From contig JACPVK010000465.1 of NCBI GenBank assembly GCA_016191795.1, forward strand, positions 1 through 7,074: 7,074 bases of DNA. The letters run 5' to 3'. Below, piece by piece: positions 1 to 5,130 of the stretch (positions are counted from its first letter, which is position 1; each line of letters begins with the position of its first letter). A program made the translations under genes and the position numbers. Under the pieces are notes generated by a model, which saw only the letters and a list, made by a program, of their open reading frames with translations, made no database searches and was not told the DNA's origin. The DNA comes from Gammaproteobacteria bacterium. GTDB lineage: Bacteria; Pseudomonadota; Gammaproteobacteria; SZUA-229.

Positions 1-2
1 CG

Positions 3-356
3 GTCGCGCAACGCCTCAACAAGCGTCGCATTACCCGCTGGGCGCTAGGTCGCAGTGTCGAACATGGCTTGCTGGGCGACCGGCCTAAATGGTTGCGCAC
101 CCGTGATCTGGGCGTGATTGCCGGTACCCTGCCACTGGGTGTGGGTATGCTGGTGGGTGGTTTGAATTCGCCACACGACGGGACTGTCTCGGTAGAAGAA
201 ACCTATATGTCCGGCGCCTCCGATTTCATCACCTTGCCGGTGAGTCACCAGGGCCTGTTGCTCTCGGCCGAGGTGGCCATTCAGGTGATTACTTTTCTGC
301 GCGCCGGCAAATTCAGTGATGACCTGGTTAATATGTTGCTCGATCCCACAGTGTAA
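3..356 (+). CDS. Alpha/beta-fold hydrolase, C-terminal part (5' end outside window)
   Basis: The reading frame is open from the window edge to a TAA at 354-356, giving the last 117 residues of a longer protein. Two parts look like the end of an alpha/beta-hydrolase (lipase/esterase-like) fold. An HDGTV motif at fragment residues 58-62 fits the acid member of the triad (D59). A PVSHQGLL stretch at residues 79-86 fits the catalytic histidine (H82) followed by the last helix. The nucleophile serine elbow would lie upstream and is not visible. The ATG at 69 is internal: the frame upstream of it is open and its residues continue the same family-like sequence, so it is not the true start. The substrate cannot be inferred. 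The gene lies 75 bases before ruvC on the same strand; a functional link to ruvC is not supported. Family assignment is by motif recall only. Confidence 0.75.
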   Translation, partial: VAQRLNKRRITRWALGRSVEHGLLGDRPKWLRTRDLGVIAGTLPLGVGMLVGGLNSPHDGTVSVEETYMSGASDFITLPVSHQGLLLSAEVAIQVITFLRAGKFSDDLVNMLLDPTV

Positions 357-372
357 TCTGCGCACATCTTTC

Positions 373-401
373 TTAATTTCAAACAGTTGCAATGCTACAC
401 T
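373..401 (+). promoter_or_regulatory. Candidate extended -10 promoter for ruvC
   Basis: The gap between the hydrolase stop and ruvC contains TGCTACACT at 393-401, an extended -10-like element (TGn then TACACT, 4 of 6 matches to TATAAT). A poor -35-like TTAATT lies at 373-378, 17 bases upstream. Initiation would fall near 408 and leave a leader of about 25 bases carrying the ruvC Shine-Dalgarno. An alternative pairing, TTGCAA at 387-392 with TTTTAT at 410-415, is also possible but would leave only about 10 bases before the start codon. Both are matches by eye in a short AT-rich gap, and readthrough from the hydrolase gene is equally possible. Confidence 0.3.
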
Positions 402-417
402 GCACACAATTTTATCC

Positions 418-424
418 AGGCGGG
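418..424 (+). promoter_or_regulatory. Ribosome binding site of ruvC (supports GTG start at 432)
   Basis: AGGCGGG lies 7 bases before the GTG at 432. It favours this GTG over the in-frame TTG at 387, which would add 15 residues with no counterpart in RuvC proteins. Confidence 0.55.
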
Positions 425-431
425 TTTTCTT

Positions 432-1004
432 GTGATACGTATCATCGGTATAGACCCGGGTTCGCTTAAAACCGGTTTTGGGATTATTGAATCCGATGGC
501 GTGCGCAGTCGTTATCTGGCCAGTGGCTGTATTGTGGTGAAAGGGGAAAACCTGGCGCAGCGTCTGGGTAATATCTTTTCCAGCCTGCATGACATCATTG
601 CCCAATGGCAACCGGATGAAATGGCCATTGAGCTGGTATTTCTCAGTAAAAATGCCGATTCCGCACTCAAGCTCGGACAGGCACGCGGTGCCGCGATTTG
701 TGCCGGTGTGCACCATCAGTTACCGGTGAGTGAATACGCCGCGCGACAAATAAAAAATGCAGTGGTTGGCACCGGTGGCGCCAAAAAAGAGCAGGTACAA
801 CATATGATGAATCTGCTGTTGAATATCAACAAAACCCTGCAGGCCGATGAAGCCGATGCGCTGGGTGTGGCCTTGTGTCATGCCCATCATCGTGCCAATA
901 AATTCACGGTACTTAAAACAGCCGCATCAAAAACAGCAAGCCGCAGCGGTTCCCGCAAATCAACGCGCGGACGCTGGCAAACCTATGTGGAACAAAAACA
1001 GTGA
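432..1004 (+). CDS. ruvC: Crossover junction endodeoxyribonuclease RuvC
   Basis: RuvC is the Holliday-junction resolvase. It acts as a dimer and nicks two opposing strands of a four-way junction bound by RuvAB, in an Mg2+-dependent RNase H-like reaction. The GTG start at 432 gives 190 residues beginning MIRIIGIDPGS. The four acidic catalytic residues are present: D8 (GIDPGS), E67 (AIELVF), and D139 and D142 (DEADALG), matching E. coli D7, E66, D138 and D141. The aromatic F70 corresponds to the junction-contacting Phe of E. coli. The NADSALKLGQARG signature spans residues 74-86. E. coli RuvC has 173 residues; the extra length here is a C-terminal tail rich in Ser, Arg and Lys (about residues 162-190), likely disordered. 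Its TGA overlaps the ruvA GTG by 4 bases. Identity is certain; the start is inferred from the family N-terminus and Shine-Dalgarno. Confidence 0.96.
   Translation: MIRIIGIDPGSLKTGFGIIESDGVRSRYLASGCIVVKGENLAQRLGNIFSSLHDIIAQWQPDEMAIELVFLSKNADSALKLGQARGAAICAGVHHQLPVSEYAARQIKNAVVGTGGAKKEQVQHMMNLLLNINKTLQADEADALGVALCHAHHRANKFTVLKTAASKTASRSGSRKSTRGRWQTYVEQKQ
989..992 (+). promoter_or_regulatory. Ribosome binding site of ruvA, inside ruvC
   Basis: GGAA lies 8 bases upstream of the ruvA GTG at 1001, within the last codons of ruvC. With the GTGA stop/start overlap it suggests both independent loading and coupled translation. Confidence 0.45.
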
Positions 1005-1603
1005 TTGGACGTTTGCGCGGAAAAATAATTTTAAAACAACCACCAAGACTAATGCTCGATGTACAGGGTGTGGGTTATGAAGTGGATGCCACCATGTCTA
1101 CTTTTTATCAACTGCCGGAAGTCGGGCAGGAAGTGGTGTTGCACACGCATCTTATCGTACGTGAAGATGCGCATTTATTATTTGGCTTTGTCAGCGAAGC
1201 CGAGCGCAGCCTGTTTCGCAATTTAATTAAAGTCAGCGGCATTGGCGCGCGCACGGCACTGGTTATTCTTTCCGGCATGAGTGCTGATCAATTTGCACGT
1301 TGTGTGATCGAAGGTGATGTTACGTCGCTGGTGAAATTACCGGGTGTTGGTAAAAAAACCGCAGAACGTCTGGTAATAGAATTGCGCGACCGTCTGGATG
1401 TCCATGATAGTGTGGCGCACGATATGCCGGCGATTAAGCGAACGACAGTGGCGAGCCCGGTTGATGATGCACAAAGCGCATTAATTGCACTGGGTTATAA
1501 ACCGGCGGAAGCGACACGCATGGTGCAGGGTATAGATAGCAAAGGTCTCGACACGGAAAATATTATTCGCCTGTGTTTGCAAAATGCAGTGAAACAAAAA
1601 TGA
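1001..1603 (+). CDS. ruvA: Holliday junction branch migration complex subunit RuvA
   Basis: RuvA binds four-way junctions as a tetramer or octamer, holds them in an open square form and loads the RuvB motor rings on opposite arms. The 200-residue product is close to the 203 of E. coli. Domain I is an OB fold (about residues 1-63) starting MIGRLRG. The acidic pin residues E55 and D56 (REDAHLLFGF) are in the usual place. Domain II carries two helix-hairpin-helix motifs, around KVSGIGARTA (77-86) and KLPGVGKKTAERL (112-124), which contact the DNA backbone. A Pro/Val/Asp linker leads to domain III (about 156-197), the flexible three-helix part that binds RuvB. The GTG start overlaps the ruvC TGA by 4 bases and is the only start that gives the conserved N-terminus. 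Two tandem in-frame TGA codons end the gene. RuvB starts 24 bases downstream. Confidence 0.97.
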   Translation: MIGRLRGKIILKQPPRLMLDVQGVGYEVDATMSTFYQLPEVGQEVVLHTHLIVREDAHLLFGFVSEAERSLFRNLIKVSGIGARTALVILSGMSADQFARCVIEGDVTSLVKLPGVGKKTAERLVIELRDRLDVHDSVAHDMPAIKRTTVASPVDDAQSALIALGYKPAEATRMVQGIDSKGLDTENIIRLCLQNAVKQK

Positions 1604-1627
1604 TGATTTCAAAACAGGTTTTTTTAA

Positions 1628-2671
1628 ATGAATGAAGAACGCCTGATTACTGCCAGTTCTGTGCATGAAGATGTGGCGATTGATCGTGCCATACGCCCCA
1701 GGCTGCTGAAAGAATATGCCGGACAACCGGCCGCGGCCGAACAGCTGGATATTTTTATTCCGGCCGCGCGCAATCGCGGTGAAGCGCTTGACCATGTGTT
1801 GATTTTTGGTCCACCGGGTTTGGGTAAAACCACGCTGGCGCATGTGATCGCCAATGAGATGGGTGTCAACCTGCGGCAAACTTCCGGTCCGGTTCTGGAG
1901 CGACCGGGCGATCTGGCCGCCTTGTTAACAAATCTGGAACCACACGATGTGTTATTTGTTGATGAAATTCATCGTTTAAGTCCGGTGGTGGAAGAAGTAT
2001 TGTATCCGGCGCTGGAAGATTATCAGCTCGATATCATGATTGGTGAAGGTCCGGCGGCACGTTCCATTAAACTGGATTTACCGCCGTTCACACTGGTCGG
2101 TGCCACCACTCGCGCCGGCTCACTCACTTCTCCCTTGCGTGATCGTTTCGGGATTGTGTTGCGTCTGGAGTTTTACAATGTGGTTGACCTGACGGCCATC
2201 GTAAAACGTTCGGCGCATATTCTGCATTTGCATGTTGATGATCACGGAGCGGAAGAAATTGCACGTCGCTCACGTGGTACGCCCCGTATTGCCAATCGTC
2301 TGTTACGCCGGGTACGCGATTATGCAGAAGTGAAATCGGACGGCCGTATTACCTCCGATGTGGCAGCGCGTGCACTGGATATGCTGCATGTGGATTCGTT
2401 TGGACTGGATCATATGGATCGCAAATTGCTAACGACCGTGATTGATAAATTCGACGGTGGCCCGGTTGGTGTGGAAAATCTGGCCGCCGCCATTGGGGAA
2501 GCCCGCGATACCATTGAAGATGTTATCGAGCCGTATCTGATTCAACAGGGCTTTTTGATGCGCACACCACGTGGCCGGGTGGCCACCGCTAACAGTTATC
2601 GTCATTTTGGTTTACAGGTGCCGGGCGGAGTAGCGCAACAACTGGGCGAATTATTTTCAGATGATAAATGA
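1628..2671 (+). CDS. ruvB: Holliday junction branch migration ATPase RuvB
   Basis: RuvB is the hexameric AAA+ motor that pulls DNA through the RuvA-bound junction using ATP. The 347-residue product is slightly longer than the 336 of E. coli. The N-terminal strand AIRPRLLKEYAGQ (21-33) is typical. Walker A is GPPGLGKT (61-68) and Walker B is LFVDEIH (109-115). Sensor 1 lies in LVGATTRAG (156-164), followed by SPLRDRFG (168-175), which contains the arginine-finger region. Sensor 2 is in GTPRIANRLLRR (217-228), with R220. The stretch around residues 132-155 is the hairpin that contacts RuvA domain III. A C-terminal winged-helix domain (about 258-335) includes IQQGFLMRTPRGR. The ATG at 1628 is preceded by AGG at 1616-1618, 9 bases away; a second ATG at 1632 is out of frame. 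No LexA-like box was seen upstream. Confidence 0.98.
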   Translation: MNEERLITASSVHEDVAIDRAIRPRLLKEYAGQPAAAEQLDIFIPAARNRGEALDHVLIFGPPGLGKTTLAHVIANEMGVNLRQTSGPVLERPGDLAALLTNLEPHDVLFVDEIHRLSPVVEEVLYPALEDYQLDIMIGEGPAARSIKLDLPPFTLVGATTRAGSLTSPLRDRFGIVLRLEFYNVVDLTAIVKRSAHILHLHVDDHGAEEIARRSRGTPRIANRLLRRVRDYAEVKSDGRITSDVAARALDMLHVDSFGLDHMDRKLLTTVIDKFDGGPVGVENLAAAIGEARDTIEDVIEPYLIQQGFLMRTPRGRVATANSYRHFGLQVPGGVAQQLGELFSDDK

Positions 2672-2707
2672 ACTGAGTGACAGAACTTTTTAAATGTTAA
2701 AAACTCC
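2672..2707 (+). other. ruvB-ybgC intergenic spacer with AT hairpin and mini-ORF
   Basis: This short AT-rich gap separates the recombination block from the ybgC-tol-pal block. TTTTTAA at 2687-2693 and TTAAAAA at 2697-2703 can pair around a 3-base loop. The stem is all A-T and has no following U-run, so it is not a convincing terminator. A five-codon frame, ATG at 2694 to TGA at 2709-2711, ends on the ybgC start. No good Shine-Dalgarno or promoter was found. Confidence 0.4.
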
Positions 2708-3112
2708 ATGACTTTCAACTGGCCGATCCGAGTTTATTACGAAGATACCGATTCAGGCGGTGTGGTTTATTACGCCAATTACCTGAAATACATGGAGCGC
2801 GCACGCACCGAGTATTTGCGATCCCTGGGTTTTGAGCAGGACGGATTAATTAAAACCTACAATGTGTTATTTGCCGTACGCCGTGTCGAGCTGGACTATC
2901 TCAAACCGGCACGTTTTAACGAGTTACTGGAAGTACGTAGTGATGTGATCGAGTGCAAAAAAGCCAGTCTTTTGTTTGAACAGCAGGTATATCGCGTGGA
3001 TGATAACGCGCTGCTGTGTACCGGCCAGGTCAAAATCGCCTGTTTACTGGCGGATTCCTTCAAGCCGTGTGCCATACCCTCTTTTATTTTGGAGCAGACC
3101 TGTGTCAAGTGA
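2708..3112 (+). CDS. ybgC: Tol-Pal-associated acyl-CoA thioesterase YbgC
   Basis: YbgC is a cytoplasmic hotdog-fold thioesterase of the 4-hydroxybenzoyl-CoA thioesterase family that hydrolyses acyl-CoA thioesters. In E. coli it has been linked to acyl carrier protein and phospholipid synthesis enzymes; its precise role beside Tol-Pal is unsettled. The 134-residue product matches the E. coli length. The family signature is at the N-terminus: VYYEDTDSGGVVYYANYLKY (residues 9-28), followed by MERARTEYLRSLGF. D15 in EDTD is the probable catalytic aspartate. The central strand/helix region (PARFNELLEVRS) is typical of hotdog folds. The ATG at 2708 is chosen because it gives the usual short lead (MTFNWPIR) and because an in-frame TGA at 2678 precedes it with no ATG, GTG or TTG between. 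Its Shine-Dalgarno is weak. The 3' end overlaps tolQ by 11 bases. Confidence 0.95.
   Translation: MTFNWPIRVYYEDTDSGGVVYYANYLKYMERARTEYLRSLGFEQDGLIKTYNVLFAVRRVELDYLKPARFNELLEVRSDVIECKKASLLFEQQVYRVDDNALLCTGQVKIACLLADSFKPCAIPSFILEQTCVK
3091..3094 (+). promoter_or_regulatory. Ribosome binding site that sets the tolQ start at GTG 3102
   Basis: GGAG inside the end of ybgC lies 7 bases before GTG 3102, an ideal spacing. It supports the GTG over the upstream in-frame ATG at 2976, which would add 42 residues translated out of frame from ybgC sequence. Confidence 0.7.
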
Positions 3113-3827
3113 TTTGTCAATTTTTCGCCTGGTGATGGAAGCCAGTGTGCTGGTGCAGCTGGTGATGCTATTGCTGTTGTTGGCGTCGGTGCTGTCATGG
3201 TTTTTGATATTTCATAAATACAAATTACTCAAACAGGCAAGCGCGGATGCCTCGCGCTTTGAAGATGAGTTCTGGTCGGGCAGCGATTTGAGTGAAATTT
3301 TCACCAAACTTAATCGGCGACGTCTGGAGCGTGAAGGCATGGAAAAGGTTTTCGAAACCGGTTTTGCCGAGTTTGCCCGCTCCTACAAACACTCCAGCGA
3401 TCCGGCATTTATGCTGGCCAGCATTCAGCGCAGTATGAAAGTTGCCTTGTCACGCGAAGAAGAAAAACTGGAATCCAATTTATCCCTGCTGGCAACCATA
3501 GGCTCTACCAGTCCTTATATTGGTTTGTTTGGTACCGTGTGGGGCATTATGAGTTCGTTTACAGCACTGGGTAATGTGCAGCACGCCACACTGGCGATGG
3601 TGGCGCCCGGTATTGCCGAGGCCCTGATTGCCACAGCCATGGGTTTGTTTGCTGCTATCCCGGCGGTTATCGCTTACAACCGTTATGCCGATATTGTCGA
3701 AAGGCTGGTTGGTCGTTATGAAAATTTTGCAGAAGAATTTGCGACAATTTTGCAACGTCAGGCACAGAAAAAAATGACACAAGCACAAACCGAAGCCAAT
3801 ACCGCAACTGAAAGTGCGAGTGCGTAA
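3102..3827 (+). CDS. tolQ: Tol-Pal system proton-channel subunit TolQ
   Basis: TolQ is the inner-membrane stator of the Tol motor, related to ExbB and MotA. With TolR it uses the proton motive force to drive TolA. From GTG 3102 the product is 241 residues, starting MSSDLSIFRLVMEAS, which lines up with the E. coli N-terminus. Membrane segment 1 spans about residues 16-37. The large cytoplasmic loop includes FEDEFWSGSDLS (53-64). Segments 2 and 3 fall around 126-155 and 168-193. The channel-lining threonines T145 (GLFGTVWG) and T178 (EALIATA) sit at the same numbers as in E. coli. The VAPGIAEALIATAMGLFAAI block (167-186) is the MotA/TolQ/ExbB signature. The C-terminus carries a short Gln/Thr/Ala-rich tail. 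It overlaps ybgC by 11 bases, and its TAA shares one base with the tolR ATG (TAATG). Confidence 0.97.
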   Translation: MSSDLSIFRLVMEASVLVQLVMLLLLLASVLSWFLIFHKYKLLKQASADASRFEDEFWSGSDLSEIFTKLNRRRLEREGMEKVFETGFAEFARSYKHSSDPAFMLASIQRSMKVALSREEEKLESNLSLLATIGSTSPYIGLFGTVWGIMSSFTALGNVQHATLAMVAPGIAEALIATAMGLFAAIPAVIAYNRYADIVERLVGRYENFAEEFATILQRQAQKKMTQAQTEANTATESASA

Positions 3828-4246
3828 TGGCCTCAGGAAAACGTAAACCCATGTCTGAAATCAACGTCGTGCCTTATATCGACGTGATGCTGGTGTTGCT
3901 GATTATATTTATGATTACCGCACCTTTGATACAGCAAGGTGTCGAAATCGAGTTACCGCAGGCAGCAGCAAATCCCATGCCGCCCGATCAGGATGAGCCC
4001 GTGGTGGTAACCGTTGACAGGAAAGGTCGGTTTTATCTGGATATAGGTGACGAGCCAGCCAGGCCCATCGATGCCAAAAAACTGGTGAATCGTGTGGCAG
4101 CTGTGCGTTCGTTAAAGCCGAAGGTGCCGGTACTGGTACGTGGTGATCGCAGTGTGGATTACGGCCGGGTTGTAGATGTTATGGTGTTACTGCAGCAAGC
4201 TGGTATCGAGAAAGTGGGTTTGATGACGGATCAGCCGGAAAAATGA
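3827..4246 (+). CDS. tolR: Tol-Pal system protein TolR
   Basis: TolR is the ExbD/MotB-like partner of TolQ: a short cytoplasmic tail, one membrane helix and a periplasmic domain reported to contact peptidoglycan and TolA. The product is 139 residues (E. coli 142). The SEINVVPYIDVMLVLLIIFM stretch (10-29) holds the membrane helix and the essential proton-path aspartate, D19, equivalent to E. coli D23. A linker with Pro, Asp and Glu (about 44-58) leads to a periplasmic alpha/beta domain ending in VLLQQAGIEKVGLMT (120-134), the amphipathic C-terminal helix plus final strand. The ATG at 3827 overlaps the tolQ stop by one base. The in-frame ATG at 3851 (M9) has AGGA 12 bases upstream, but starting there would leave too short a basic cytoplasmic tail. 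Translation is probably coupled to tolQ. Confidence 0.97.
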   Translation: MASGKRKPMSEINVVPYIDVMLVLLIIFMITAPLIQQGVEIELPQAAANPMPPDQDEPVVVTVDRKGRFYLDIGDEPARPIDAKKLVNRVAAVRSLKPKVPVLVRGDRSVDYGRVVDVMVLLQQAGIEKVGLMTDQPEK

Positions 4247-5130
4247 AAGAGTCAGCTTTGTGGCAAATGATCAGGCGACATCCTGTAGCAATGGGCTTGT
4301 CGATTGCAGTGCACCTGGTTTTGCTGGTGATACTGGGCGTAGGTTTAACCCATACCAGCACACCCAGTGCGCCCAGGCATACCCAGGTTAAAACCATGGA
4401 AGCGGTTGTGGTGGACGCCAATGTGGTGAAGGCTGAAGCTGAAAAGCTCAAGCGCGCCGATCAGCAAAAGAAACAACAGGAAGATGCACGCAAACAACAA
4501 TTGCAAAACGAAATGGAACAGGCACGTGAACGTCGTGAAAAAGAAGAGCAGCGCATAGCTGATTTGCAACGCAAGCAAAAAGAATCAGAACAGGCCGAGC
4601 TTTTGTTGCAGAAAAAGCTGGACAAGGACAAGAAAGAAAAACAACTGGAACTGGAAAAGCTGGAGAAACAAAAGCAGGCTGAACAAAAACGCCTGACCGA
4701 GATAGCCGAAAAACGCAAAGCCGAAGAAGAGGCCGAGAAGAAACGCAAGAGTGATGCTGAAGCCGAAGCGCGGCGCAAACAGGATGAGGCGGAATTACAG
4801 CGCAGAATGGCCGAAGAGGAACAAAAGCGGGCGGCAAATAATTCGCGGTTGCAGACTTTGCGGGATCAATATTTGCTGCAGATTGAACAGCATATTTCAC
4901 GGCGCTGGATACAGCCGGCGCAGATGTCATCTGGCTGGCAATGCGAAGTGAAAGTCCAGCAAAATGCCATGGGCGATATCCTGTCGGTACAAATGGTAAA
5001 CTGTAACGGCAGCGAGGCATTTAGAAGCTCGGTGGAGCAGGCGGTCAACAAATCTTCACCGCTGCCGGTACCACGTGATCCGGATGTTTTTGATAAAACC
5101 ATACGATTTACATTTAACCCCAAGTCATGA
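4243..5130 (+). CDS. tolA: Cell envelope integrity protein TolA (short domain II)
   Basis: TolA is the inner-membrane-anchored arm that crosses the periplasm and couples TolQR to TolB and Pal. It is also the translocation receptor for many colicins and filamentous phages. The product is 295 residues. Domain I has a cytoplasmic basic lead and one membrane helix (about 16-36) with the S20/H24 pair (SIAVH) in the TolQR-contacting motif position. Domain II (about 62-200) is a Lys/Glu/Gln/Arg-rich helix. Domain III (about 205-295) begins at the YLLQIEQHISRRW region and ends TIRFTFNPKS. C234 and C254 fit the disulfide of this domain. E. coli TolA has 421 residues, so domain II is much shorter here; no Gly-rich linkers are seen on either side of it. 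The start overlaps the tolR stop (ATGA), and the end overlaps tolB the same way. The coding strand at about 4430-4850 is strongly purine-rich. Confidence 0.95.
   Translation: MKESALWQMIRRHPVAMGLSIAVHLVLLVILGVGLTHTSTPSAPRHTQVKTMEAVVVDANVVKAEAEKLKRADQQKKQQEDARKQQLQNEMEQARERREKEEQRIADLQRKQKESEQAELLLQKKLDKDKKEKQLELEKLEKQKQAEQKRLTEIAEKRKAEEEAEKKRKSDAEAEARRKQDEAELQRRMAEEEQKRAANNSRLQTLRDQYLLQIEQHISRRWIQPAQMSSGWQCEVKVQQNAMGDILSVQMVNCNGSEAFRSSVEQAVNKSSPLPVPRDPDVFDKTIRFTFNPKS

Noticed and set aside
387..431. In-frame TTG at 387 as ruvC start.
   Set aside because: The extra 15 residues have no RuvC counterpart, and GTG 432 has a suitable Shine-Dalgarno and gives the family start.
45..716. Minus-strand open frame of 223 codons across the hydrolase end and ruvC.
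   Set aside because: It is antisense to two genes with clear motifs, crosses their gap, and its His/Thr/Gln-rich product resembles no family I know.
1571..1589. CTG and CAG at the end of ruvA, resembling a LexA box before ruvB.
   Set aside because: The spacing is 13 bases instead of 10, and the site lies in conserved ruvA coding sequence.
1481..1879. Minus-strand open frames at the ruvA/ruvB junction.
   Set aside because: Both are antisense to conserved RuvA domain III and the RuvB N-terminus including Walker A.
2687..2703. TTTTTAA/TTAAAAA hairpin as a terminator between ruvB and ybgC.
   Set aside because: The stem has only A-T pairs and no U-tract follows; it would be too unstable for intrinsic termination.
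2976..3101. Upstream in-frame ATG at 2976 as tolQ start, giving a 283-residue protein.
   Set aside because: The added residues are ybgC read in another frame. GTG 3102 has an ideal Shine-Dalgarno and matches the TolQ N-terminus.
4448..5020. Minus-strand open frames (4448-5020 and 4461-4778) rich in Ser, Cys, Phe, Pro and Val.
   Set aside because: They are mirror products of the Lys/Glu/Arg-rich tolA coiled coil; the lack of stops follows from its purine bias.
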